Origin: JAVBLP01 sp031553505
Lineage (GTDB): Bacteria > Elusimicrobiota > Endomicrobiia > Endomicrobiales > Endomicrobiaceae
Assembly: GCA_031553505.1 (NCBI GenBank)
Contig: JAVBLP010000025.1
Location: 1 to 40,071, forward strand
Length of the DNA stretch: 40,071 bases
Direction of reading: 5' to 3'
The notes below the pieces were generated by a model, which ran no database searches, was not told where the DNA came from, and was given only the letters and a program-made list of their open reading frames with translations. Shown here one piece after another: positions 16,564 to 24,140 of this stretch (position 1 is its first letter; each line of letters starts with the position of its first letter). The translations under genes were made by a program, and so were the position numbers.

Positions 16564-19485
16564 TTACCTTAAAGGTCTTGCGCAATTTACGCAGAATCTT
16601 AATCTTCTTCCAGCCGGCACAGTATTTATATACCCGCAGTTAGGACATACTATAACCGTAAGATTTTCCTGCTCGTTTTTCGGCTTTTCGGCAGGTTTCG
16701 GAGTTTGGTCAGGCGTTGCCGGAATCCTTGACGGCCTGGCAGCTGCCGCAGGAGTTGATATAACAGGCAAGTCGCCAATTGTTTCTAACGGTTCAATAGG
16801 CGCTTCAGGAACGAGAATAACTTTATGGTTAAAACTCTTGCCTGGATTTACAACCACTTCAAAAGATTCACTCAAATAACCTTTTGCATTTATTTTTCCT
16901 TTAATAGTCCCAACATCGCGCTTCTCTACTAATAAGCCTTTTGCATCTGTTTTCCCTACAATTTTTTCTTTATCTTCAGCTTTATCATACATATGTACAT
17001 ATGCATTTTCTACAGGCACTTCTTTGTCCATATCCATATAAACTACTGAAAGGTTAAACGCGACCTGCGCATACTCCATATCGGCAGTCACGGAAGTTAT
17101 ATTTGCAATATCCATATTTTTGAGCACAAAAGGCTTAAATTCATCAGCGGTAAACGTAAAATTATACTTTCCGCTAGGAAGAGGCACTATAACAGGTTTG
17201 CCTGTACCGACATTTCTGGAGGTATTAAACTCTTTGCCCTGTATCGTTACCTTGGAAATAAATGATTCAGCAGGATTGTTTTTTGCCCTGACTCTGAAAG
17301 ATATAAGCTTGTTCATAAGCACATAGAGTTCGGAAGGAGCTTCGGCGGATACTGAAATTTGCTTTAAAGCTTCGCCGTAACGCCCTTCAGGGTCCATCAT
17401 TCTGACTTTATAATTACCCGCTTTTATATTGGCGTTTAAAGGAGTAAGCCCTCTCGGCTGACCTTCTCCTTCAATATGCACCATCATCCCTTGCGGTACA
17501 GACGTAAATTTAAACTGCTTAAACATATGGCCGCTTATGGCAAAAACATTTTCGCCGTTAACGTTTTTCATATCAGTTTCCCAATAACGCTTGTCAACTC
17601 CGCCAAACATATCTTCTTTATTGGGTTTTGAAAAATCTATATTGCACTGCCCTTCTCTTGATTCTTTTGCTTTTGAACCTAAATCCTCATATCCCGTAAG
17701 AGCAAGCCTTACGGTATGCTCCCCTGCCTGAAGCTGTATTTTGCAAGGCGTAACGCCAAATTTATTGCCGTCAACATAAACATCCGCGCCTTCAGGAACG
17801 GAATTGACATCAAGCATAAAATCAAATATTAAAGTAATGGGTTCATGTGCCGATTTTTTTGATCTGCTGCTTCTTTCTTCTATCCTTACGACCTTTTGTA
17901 CCGGAGCAAAGCCTTCTTTCAAAGCAGTAACTATATATGTCTGCGGCTGTACTTTTCTTAATGCTATAGGAGATTGTGAACTTGCATTTTGAAGTATAAT
18001 GTCGCCGTCTTTGGTTTTCATACCGACAGTCGCCCCGGAAGGAACTGTAGTGATGACAACATCCGGCGGGTATAATCTTGCATAGACGCTCTTTCCAAAA
18101 GGCGTTATCTGCACAAAAACATCAAGCACCAAAAATAAGAGCAAAGCGACAACGACCGCAATCGCAATTTTTATTAATTTGCCTTTCAATTCTTTAAATT
18201 TATTTACAAGCCAGTCACCTACTTCTTCAAAAACTGTTTTCCCTTTGGCTTCGGCCGACTGCGGTGGCGGAGGAACAGCTCTTTGCGGCTGGGGTCTTGC
18301 AGGCGTACTGCCTAAACCAACGGATAAAGGCACGCCTGCCATCACTGGCTGCTGGCTGTTTTCCGCAGATTGCACTGCATTGTCCGGTGACGAGCCCGTA
18401 GCCTGCGTAGAGTCTGATAAATCTCCTACAATAAAATCGGAACAAACTATTCTTGGTATTGCTCCGTTATTTTTGATTTCCTGTCTGTCAAGAGTTTTTA
18501 CAAGGTTTAATATATTTTCAGAGTTTTCATGTTCTTTGTGCATTGCTTTCGTAACAAAAGACGCAAGCTCTACCGCCAAATCTTCAGTTTCAACGCCTTT
18601 TAAAAGCCTTCTGAGATCTCGGTACATCTCAATCGCCCTGTCATATCTTATTTCCCTGTCTTTTTCGAGAGCTTTAGAAATAATTTCCCCTATTTCATAA
18701 GGAAGGCCGAGACCCGCAAGGACTGCAGAGTCAAACTTCGCGCTTAAAACTTTATTTTTTACTTCGGAAGGTTCTCCGGTAAAAAGCTGCTGGCCTGTAA
18801 GCATTTCATAAAAAACAACGCCGATAGAAAAAATGTCGGAGCGGTGGTCTATATCAGGAAGGCCTTTTATCTGCTCCGGAGACATATAAGGAAATTTTCC
18901 GGTAACAACTTTCTGCTGCATGCCTTCTTCTATTTCTTCGGCGGTTTTGGCAATACCAAAATCGCTGAGTTTAACATTACCGTCAAATGAAATTAAAACG
19001 TTCCCGGGGGAGATGTCGCGGTATACTATTCCGTAAGGTTTGCCGGTGATTGAATCTCTTGCCACGCGGTTTGCGTAATCTATGGCTTTGAGCATGCTGA
19101 TACATATTAAAACAGATAATTCCCATGGTATTTTTATATTAAGTTCATTGCATCTTTTGACTAAATCTTCTAAATCAATACCCCTGACAAAGTCCATCGA
19201 TATATAGTACGACCCGTTGCTGCCTTTCCAAAAATGTTGTACGCGGACTATATTGTCGTGAATAATATTTTTTGCTATTAAAGCTTCTTTATAAAACATT
19301 TCGACAAACTTCGGCTCGGAATACTCGCTTAAAAGTTCTTTTATAGCGATAAAATTTCTTAAACTGAAATCATAAGCCTGCCAGACAACGCCGAAACCGC
19401 CTTGCCCTATCTTTTTGACTGTTACGTACTGATCATTAATAAATAATCCTAAATCTAAGCCGTTTTGAGATTGATTTTCATCCAT
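16564..19485 (-). CDS. Transmembrane Ser/Thr protein kinase with PEGA domains and C-terminal zinc ribbon
   Basis: Seen: 973 residues. Kinase domain about 20-295: Gly loop GQGGFG (27-32), Lys49 in IAIKE, Glu67, catalytic loop YRDISPGN (155-162, Tyr replacing the usual His), DFG at 175-177, SPE at 202-204. A Pro/Gln-rich linker (about 380-415) leads to one TM helix (about 438-458). The outside part has PEGA repeats starting near 475, 553 and 655 (VPSGATV, VPEGADVYVDG, VPQGMMVHIEG) and further carboxypeptidase-regulatory-like beta modules. The last 27 residues form a CPNC-x14-CVNC zinc ribbon (C947, C950, C965, C968). First gene after a good promoter. Probably the signal input and writer for the operon's FHA and PP2C proteins. 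Confidence 0.93.
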   Translation of the reverse strand: MDENQSQNGLDLGLFINDQYVTVKKIGQGGFGVVWQAYDFSLRNFIAIKELLSEYSEPKFVEMFYKEALIAKNIIHDNIVRVQHFWKGSNGSYYISMDFVRGIDLEDLVKRCNELNIKIPWELSVLICISMLKAIDYANRVARDSITGKPYGIVYRDISPGNVLISFDGNVKLSDFGIAKTAEEIEEGMQQKVVTGKFPYMSPEQIKGLPDIDHRSDIFSIGVVFYEMLTGQQLFTGEPSEVKNKVLSAKFDSAVLAGLGLPYEIGEIISKALEKDREIRYDRAIEMYRDLRRLLKGVETEDLAVELASFVTKAMHKEHENSENILNLVKTLDRQEIKNNGAIPRIVCSDFIVGDLSDSTQATGSSPDNAVQSAENSQQPVMAGVPLSVGLGSTPARPQPQRAVPPPPQSAEAKGKTVFEEVGDWLVNKFKELKGKLIKIAIAVVVALLLFLVLDVFVQITPFGKSVYARLYPPDVVITTVPSGATVGMKTKDGDIILQNASSQSPIALRKVQPQTYIVTALKEGFAPVQKVVRIEERSSRSKKSAHEPITLIFDFMLDVNSVPEGADVYVDGNKFGVTPCKIQLQAGEHTVRLALTGYEDLGSKAKESREGQCNIDFSKPNKEDMFGGVDKRYWETDMKNVNGENVFAISGHMFKQFKFTSVPQGMMVHIEGEGQPRGLTPLNANIKAGNYKVRMMDPEGRYGEALKQISVSAEAPSELYVLMNKLISFRVRAKNNPAESFISKVTIQGKEFNTSRNVGTGKPVIVPLPSGKYNFTFTADEFKPFVLKNMDIANITSVTADMEYAQVAFNLSVVYMDMDKEVPVENAYVHMYDKAEDKEKIVGKTDAKGLLVEKRDVGTIKGKINAKGYLSESFEVVVNPGKSFNHKVILVPEAPIEPLETIGDLPVISTPAAAARPSRIPATPDQTPKPAEKPKNEQENLTVIVCPNCGYINTVPAGRRLRFCVNCARPLR

Positions 19486-19520
19486 TAATTCTCACCTTTT
19501 CCGTAAAAATCTTTTCGCAT

Positions 19521-19549
19521 ATTATATATAATTATCAACTGACAAACAA
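19521..19549 (-). promoter_or_regulatory. Sigma70-type promoter ahead of the PEGA kinase operon
   Basis: On the minus strand TTGTTT (19549-19544), a 17-base spacer and a perfect TATAAT (19526-19521). The predicted start is near 19514, giving a leader of about 28 bases that contains AGGTGAG before the kinase ATG at 19485. The -35 lies just after the scpB stop codon. This is the only convincing promoter I see between scpB and ctpA, so it is a candidate driver for the whole run from the kinase down to envC. Confidence 0.65.
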
Positions 19550-19552
19550 TAA

Positions 19553-20317
19553 TTATTCTGTTTTTATCTCTTCGGCAGTTTCATCCGTATTATCAGCTTC
19601 GTTATTATTTCGAACCGTTTCATTATCTGCGGCAGCTGACGGCTCATTAACAATTCCCGATTCTTCTGCACTGATTTCATTAACGGTACCATCAGGCGCG
19701 CCGACACTTACATCCGAATTATTTTCCGTATTTTCAATATTTCCGTCAAACGGAAGCTCGGGCTCCGGAACATTTTCCGTCTGCTGCGCTTCTTTGGGCA
19801 CATCTTCAATTAAAGGAAGTTCGCTTAAATGGGCCAACCCGAAATGTTTTAAAAACTCCTGCGTCGTACCGTACAAAAGCGGCCTGCCAAGGGCTTCCTT
19901 CCTGCCTACTATTTTTATAAGTTTTCTTTCAAGGAGCGTATCCAAAACGCCTGAAGATTCCACGCCTCTTATTTCATCAATTTCGGCTCTCGTTATCGGC
20001 TGCTTATACGCAACCATGGCAAGCGTTTCCAAAGCGGAAGGAGAAAGCTTTAAAACATTTTTTTCTTTATATAGCTTTTTTATCCATGGGGAAAAGTTAG
20101 TTTTTGTCGCAAAGGTCCACCCGTCAGCCACAAATTTTATTTCGTAGGGTTTATTAAGACTGTCATACTCTGTTTTAAGCTCGTTAAGAAGATTTTCTAT
20201 ATTGGCAGTATCGGCATAATCTTCTTTTACAATGTCTTTAAGCTCTTTTAAACTCAAAGGCCTTTCTGAGACGAAAAGAAGAGCCTCTAAAACCTGTTTT
20301 ACTTCAGAAATTTCCAT
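19553..20317 (-). CDS. scpB: Segregation and condensation protein ScpB
   Basis: Kleisin-associated subunit of the SMC-ScpAB condensin complex. Seen: tandem winged-helix protein with the family landmarks LEALLFVSERPLSLKEL, ALETLAMVAYKQPITRAEIDEIRGVESSGVL and GRPLLYGTTQEFLKHFGL, then a 75-residue Glu/Asn-rich acidic tail that looks disordered. An ATG at 20338 is possible, but GAGAGGATCAAG directly precedes the ATG at 20317, giving a strong ribosome site and a 14-base overlap with scpA. The acidic tail is longer than usual for ScpB. No smc gene is in the window. Confidence 0.93.
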   Translation of the reverse strand: MEISEVKQVLEALLFVSERPLSLKELKDIVKEDYADTANIENLLNELKTEYDSLNKPYEIKFVADGWTFATKTNFSPWIKKLYKEKNVLKLSPSALETLAMVAYKQPITRAEIDEIRGVESSGVLDTLLERKLIKIVGRKEALGRPLLYGTTQEFLKHFGLAHLSELPLIEDVPKEAQQTENVPEPELPFDGNIENTENNSDVSVGAPDGTVNEISAEESGIVNEPSAAADNETVRNNNEADNTDETAEEIKTE

Positions 20318-21164
20318 CTTGATCCTCTCGGTTTTCATCTATTATATCAGAATTATCTTCAGAAACAAGCTCTAAATCCGGCGCGGGCGCTTCCTGACTT
20401 TCATTATAAGTTTTATTCTCTTGTGCAAAATCAAAAACTTCTTCAGTTTCTTTTGCTTCGGGCTTTATTTCATTATAAACCCTGTAAATCCTGATTTCTG
20501 AAAATAATTCAGACTGCTTCGCGGCAATCTGCCTGCTTTTTATTAGCTCAAGAACAGCCATAAAACACACAATAAGCGCCATTCTCGTATTTTGCATCTT
20601 CAAAATTTCGCTAAAAGATATATACTGTTTGCCTTCAAGTATATCGAGAATTTCCCTTATCTTTGTTTCAATAGGTATTTCTTTGTACATAATCTCTTTG
20701 ACGCTTTCCGGAAGAGCGGTTAACGCGTCGCGGAAACTTCCCATAAGATCAAAAATCGAAGCGTCAAGAACATAATCATGTTTATTTATTACGGGCGCGG
20801 GCCTGTAATAAATCTGCGAGTTTTCAATAGCTTTATATGACAACAGTTTGCCGATTTCTTTATACTTCTGGTACTCCGCAAGCCTGTTTTTCAGCTGGTC
20901 AAACGGATCTTCTTCATCGCCGTCTTTACCGCCGTCAGACGGCAGCAGAGTCTTGGCTTTTATCTGCATAAGCGTCGAAGCCATAACAAGAAATTCGCCA
21001 GCAATGTCAATATTGAGATCTTTCATCATATCGATATACGATAAATACTCCGATGTAATATCGGCGATTTTTATCTCGCTTATTTCCAAATCATTTTTCT
21101 TTATTAAATGCAAAAGAAGGTCTAGAGGGCCTTCAAACGCGTCAAGATGAATATCATAAACCAT
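20304..21164 (-). CDS. scpA: Segregation and condensation protein ScpA (kleisin)
   Basis: Kleisin subunit bridging SMC heads. Seen: 286 residues beginning with the classic FEGPLDLLLHLIKKNDLEI, followed by LMQIKAKTLLP and a mid-protein helical linker. The C-terminal winged helix (FSEILKMQNTRMALIVCFMAVLELIKSRQI) is followed by an acidic tail of about 50 residues. It overlaps scpB and lies 12 bases downstream of trpS. scpA-scpB order and overlap are standard; co-transcription with trpS is a local feature. Cytoplasmic, acts on the nucleoid. Confidence 0.94.
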   Translation of the reverse strand: MVYDIHLDAFEGPLDLLLHLIKKNDLEISEIKIADITSEYLSYIDMMKDLNIDIAGEFLVMASTLMQIKAKTLLPSDGGKDGDEEDPFDQLKNRLAEYQKYKEIGKLLSYKAIENSQIYYRPAPVINKHDYVLDASIFDLMGSFRDALTALPESVKEIMYKEIPIETKIREILDILEGKQYISFSEILKMQNTRMALIVCFMAVLELIKSRQIAAKQSELFSEIRIYRVYNEIKPEAKETEEVFDFAQENKTYNESQEAPAPDLELVSEDNSDIIDENREDQDGNF

Positions 21165-21176
21165 AATAATCCCGTG

Positions 21177-22151
21177 TTAAAATTTTAAAGCTTCCCTGAC
21201 TTCTTTCATAGTTTGGGAAGCTGTTTCTTTTGCTTTTTCCGTACCGTCTTTTATAATTTTTTCAAGGTTTGCCCTGTCGCCGGCTATTTCTGTTCTCTTT
21301 TCCGCGAACGGTTTCATAAACGCCGACAACATTTCCATAAGCTGCTTTTTGCACGCCACGCAGCCTATGCTGCCTGCTTTACATTCGGCTTCCCTTAACC
21401 CGTAGTTTTCATTAAAAATTTTATGAAAAGCAAAAACAACGCAGCCGTCCGGATGACCGGGATCGTCTTTTTTTATCTTTAAAGGGTCTGTGAACATATC
21501 CTTTACTTTAGTTTTCATGGAGTCGTCATCTTCGCCCATAAAAATCGAGTTTCCGTAAGATTTTGACATCTTTCTGCCGTCAAGCCCCGGAACTCTGGCG
21601 GATTTGGTAAGCTTTGCCTGCGGCTCGGTTAAAATACCGCCGTAAAAATTATTAAAACGCCTTGTTATTTCCCTTGTTAATTCCAAGTGTGAAAGCTGGT
21701 CTTCCCCTACAGGCACTTCATTAGCCTTATAAAGCAAAATATCCGCCGCCTGCAAAACGGGATAGCCTAAAAAACCGTAGTTGTTTAAATCTTTATTTTT
21801 TATTTCATTAAGCTGTTCTTTGTAAGTCGGGCATCTGTAAAGCCACCCCAGCGGGGTTATCATAGATAAAATTAAAAACAGTTCACTGTGCTGCGGTACC
21901 GCGGATTGTTTGAATATAATGCTTTTTTTAGGATCGATGCCGACCGTAAGCCAGTCGGTAACCATTTCAAATGTATTTTCATCGATTTTTGAAGTATCGG
22001 CATAATCGGTCGTAAGGGCGTGCCAATCGGCTGACATATAATAGCAGTCATATTCATTTTGCATATCAACCCAGTTTTTTAAAGCGCCGAAATAATGGCC
22101 TAAATGCAATCTGCCAGTAGGGCGCATACCCGACAAAACTTTTTTACGCAT
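21177..22151 (-). CDS. trpS: Tryptophanyl-tRNA synthetase
   Basis: Charges tRNA-Trp. Seen: 324 residues, normal for bacterial TrpRS. The class I HIGH motif appears as HLGHY (residues 16-20), followed by YCPTYKEQ-like substrate residues (YRCPTYKEQ) and VGEDQLSHLELTREITRRFN. The KMSKS motif is intact in GRKMSKSYGN. C-terminal helices end in TMKEVREALKF. It is the second gene after the promoter at 22867-22895, 15 bases behind the M50 protease gene. No trp attenuator or T-box leader is evident in the short leader. Confidence 0.97.
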   Translation of the reverse strand: MRKKVLSGMRPTGRLHLGHYFGALKNWVDMQNEYDCYYMSADWHALTTDYADTSKIDENTFEMVTDWLTVGIDPKKSIIFKQSAVPQHSELFLILSMITPLGWLYRCPTYKEQLNEIKNKDLNNYGFLGYPVLQAADILLYKANEVPVGEDQLSHLELTREITRRFNNFYGGILTEPQAKLTKSARVPGLDGRKMSKSYGNSIFMGEDDDSMKTKVKDMFTDPLKIKKDDPGHPDGCVVFAFHKIFNENYGLREAECKAGSIGCVACKKQLMEMLSAFMKPFAEKRTEIAGDRANLEKIIKDGTEKAKETASQTMKEVREALKF

Positions 22152-22166
22152 TTTTCCTCTTAATAT

Positions 22167-22808
22167 TTATGCCGCCGGAACGCCAACCAAAACAGCGACG
22201 CAAAAGTTTATTATTGGAGCTATCAGTTTCCAAATAACCCCGGACCACAGCAAAATAAGCAACACCACAAAGCATAAGTACGGATTTATATTTAAGTATT
22301 TGTAAGCAAGCTCTCTTGGCATGAAGTATGTTACTACCTTTGAACCGTCAAGAGGGGGTATTGGTATAAGGTTAATGATAGGCAAAACTATGTTTACCAC
22401 TACCATCATATACAGCAAAGCTTCAAAGGATTTTGCAAATTCTAAAGCATAAAGCCCCGGGAAAAAGTTTATTACCCTTATTAACATAGCGGAAATAACA
22501 GCAAGCAGTATATTGGATAAAGGCCCTGCCACTGAAACAAGAGGCACATCCACGCGCGGATTTTTAAGCCTTGCAAAGTTCACGGGAACGGGCTTTGCCC
22601 AGCCGAAAAGTACCGGAGCGTGCATTATGGCAAGCGACGCCGGAAGTAAAATGCTGCCGAACAAATCTATGTGCGGTATTGGGTTTAAGGTAATGCGGCC
22701 GGATCTTTTGGCGGTGTCATCGCCTCTTATATAGGCAACATAGCCGTGCGCGACTTCGTGGATTATTACTGAAAAGAGAAGAACTACTATATATACTAAA
22801 ATCGTCAT
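22167..22808 (-). CDS. Site-2-protease-type M50 membrane metalloprotease
   Basis: Seen: 213 residues with about five to six hydrophobic helices. The zinc motif HEVAH (H17-H21) is in the first helix, followed by GYVAYIRGDDTAKRSGRIT and NPIPHIDLFGSILLP. The third ligand motif NLIPIPPLDGSKV has D154. This is the short, PDZ-less M50 class, common upstream of trpS and scpAB in many bacteria (known neighbourhood). It should cut transmembrane substrates within the inner membrane; the substrate is unknown. It is the first gene behind a near-consensus promoter, with AAGGA a few bases before the ATG. Confidence 0.92.
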   Translation of the reverse strand: MTILVYIVVLLFSVIIHEVAHGYVAYIRGDDTAKRSGRITLNPIPHIDLFGSILLPASLAIMHAPVLFGWAKPVPVNFARLKNPRVDVPLVSVAGPLSNILLAVISAMLIRVINFFPGLYALEFAKSFEALLYMMVVVNIVLPIINLIPIPPLDGSKVVTYFMPRELAYKYLNINPYLCFVVLLILLWSGVIWKLIAPIINFCVAVLVGVPAA

Positions 22809-22866
22809 TTTTATTCCTTAAATTAAATTGAAATATCAAATAAGATTTCAAAAAAATATTAAGGTA

Positions 22867-22895
22867 ATTTTACATTTTTTGTATTTTTTTGTCAA
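22867..22895 (-). promoter_or_regulatory. Near-consensus sigma70-type promoter for the M50-trpS-scpAB unit
   Basis: Minus strand: perfect TTGACA (22895-22890), a 17-base A-rich spacer, TAAAAT (22872-22867) preceded directly by TG. Predicted start near 22860, leader about 52 bases to the ATG at 22808. The -35 overlaps the stop codon of the upstream 114-aa gene. A 7-base inverted repeat (TTGAAAT/ATTTCAA) lies in the leader. Strongest promoter in the window by match to consensus. Confidence 0.75.
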
Positions 22896-23236
22896 TTGAG
22901 GGCTTTTTCATTGATTTTTGAATGGCTTTTCAATAAATAACGGCTTAATATGACAGCCGCTGCTGCTGTGGTAATGGTAATCAATAATATATGTGTGTGA
23001 AATTTGCTGCATAAGAGGCTCGCATATTCCTTTCCGCACAAGAATACCCCTGCAAAAAACACAATCCAGGAAAATGCGTAAACAGCTATTCCTAAAAAAC
23101 AAAAGACCTTTTTGCCTGTTTTTTTAGCAAGGTGCATAAATCCCGCAAGCCCTGCCCAGCCTAAAGGAAAGTTAATCAGGATAAGTATTACCCCTATCAA
23201 CATATATGGAGATATTTCTGTTAAAAGTTCCGGCAT
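22892..23236 (-). CDS. Small integral membrane protein, unknown function
   Basis: Seen: 114 residues with three hydrophobic segments (about 11-33, 43-66, 82-100) and a basic C-terminal tail. No recognisable motif. Start and upstream stop overlap as TAATG (23236), so translation is coupled to the CpXC gene, and the pair probably works together. A second reading frame on the same strand (22908-23102) is open but has no ribosome site and no coding look, so I prefer this one. Confidence 0.65.
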   Translation of the reverse strand: MPELLTEISPYMLIGVILILINFPLGWAGLAGFMHLAKKTGKKVFCFLGIAVYAFSWIVFFAGVFLCGKEYASLLCSKFHTHILLITITTAAAAVILSRYLLKSHSKINEKALN

Positions 23237-23895
23237 TATTTAACCTTTGTTTTGGGATTTACCGCGTCAACTACGGATTTATTTTTGGAGAGCCTTTCCT
23301 GAAGCTTCGCGTAATGCAGCAAATTACTGTTATATTTAACCAGAATTTTTAGAGCCGCGGATATATTTTTGGCATTAATCTCTTTTTCGCCTTTTGGAAC
23401 CGGAAGTATTTTAGGCATTCCGAGTTTTCTGGCAAGATTTGGCGGCACCGGAACGGTATCAAGAGACAGTTTTCCGGCTATATACTTTAAAATACTTTCC
23501 TCATCTTCAATTTCCTGCTCGTTTTTCAAAAGAAGCACTAAATCTTCTATACCGAAAATCAAAAGGGGTTCGTAGTTAATCTTTTGCTTTTCACTGAAAT
23601 TTTCAAGCGCGGAGTGAAACTCGCCAAGCATCTTCTTTCTGCATTGCGCCGCCTGGTTTTGAAAAGACAAAGGATACACAAAAGCTATAAGCTCGTTTTC
23701 GCTGTCATGATACAGAATAAAACATTCGGCGTAAAACATCTCTCCGCATTTGGGGCAGCAGACAAGATTGATTTCGCCGGCAATTAAAGCTTCTTTGAGT
23801 TCAGGATTGTCAGCAACGCTTATAGCGGAAAGGAGTTCCGCTTCAAATACGTTACCGCACGGGCAAGTTATCTCTTCTAAATTTGAAATAGACAT
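23236..23895 (-). CDS. CpXC-domain zinc protein
   Basis: Seen: 219 residues. The N-terminal half has two Cys clusters, CPC at 11-13 and CCPKC at 46-50, with MFYAECFILYHD after them; this spacing matches the CpXC family (named after its Cys-Pro-x-Cys motifs), a presumed zinc-binding domain of unknown function. The C-terminal half is helical and charged, with no clear motif. There is no ribosome site before the ATG, and the promoter -10 ends only seven bases ahead of it, so the mRNA is predicted to be leaderless. The gene is followed by a coupled membrane protein. Cytoplasmic, function unknown. Confidence 0.82.
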   Translation of the reverse strand: MSISNLEEITCPCGNVFEAELLSAISVADNPELKEALIAGEINLVCCPKCGEMFYAECFILYHDSENELIAFVYPLSFQNQAAQCRKKMLGEFHSALENFSEKQKINYEPLLIFGIEDLVLLLKNEQEIEDEESILKYIAGKLSLDTVPVPPNLARKLGMPKILPVPKGEKEINAKNISAALKILVKYNSNLLHYAKLQERLSKNKSVVDAVNPKTKVK

Positions 23896-23901
23896 GGAAA
23901 A

Positions 23902-23930
23902 ATTTTACATTTTTTTAATTAAATTATCAA
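23902..23930 (-). promoter_or_regulatory. Promoter for the CpXC gene, predicted to give a leaderless transcript
   Basis: Minus strand: TTGATA (23930-23925), a 17-base spacer, TAAAAT (23907-23902) preceded by TG. Adding the usual 6-8 bases puts the transcription start at 23894-23896, on the A of the ATG at 23895. The spacer is AT-only apart from its last G. The -10 block TGTAAAAT is identical to the one at 22867. Confidence 0.7.
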
Positions 23931-23949
23931 TTTTCGGAGGATTTTTAAA

Positions 23950-24023
23950 TGGAGCGGGCAATGGGAATCGAACCCACATCTAAAGCTTGGGAAGCTTTCA
24001 TTCTACCACTGAACTATGCCCGC
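23950..24023 (-). tRNA. tRNA-Gly (anticodon CCC)
   Basis: Seen on the minus strand: acceptor arm GCGGGCA paired with TGCCCGC, D-arm with GTTCAGTGGTAGAAT, anticodon stem AAAGC/GCTTT around loop TTCCCAA (anticodon CCC, reads GGG), T-loop GGTTCGATTCC, discriminator T, and an encoded CCA at 23952-23950. All stems are intact. It lies 117 bases downstream of the CCA-adding enzyme gene and 20 bases upstream of the CpXC promoter. Confidence 0.97.
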
Positions 24024-24041
24024 ATAAAAGCAATTAATAAT

Positions 24042-24128
24042 TAACAAGTAAAATAACACCTATTACTGACCACTCAAAGACTTACAAACAATTTCAACAC
24101 AGCCAAAGCGCAAACTTTTTACTTGTTA
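24042..24128. repeat. Widely spaced inverted repeat between the CCA enzyme gene and tRNA-Gly
   Basis: An 11-base perfect inverted repeat: TAACAAGTAAA at 24042-24052 and TTTACTTGTTA at 24118-24128, with a 65-base centre. A further partial copy (CAAGTAAA on the minus strand) overlaps the stop codon of the nucleotidyltransferase gene. No tract of T residues follows either arm, so it is not a normal terminator. Function unknown. Confidence 0.55.
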
Positions 24129-24140
24129 TTTATTTGCTGT

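Noticed and set aside
22908..23102. Alternative minus-strand frame inside the 114-aa membrane protein gene
   Set aside because: The 114-aa frame is coupled by TAATG to the CpXC gene and has a clean three-helix pattern; the alternative has neither start signal nor plausible composition.
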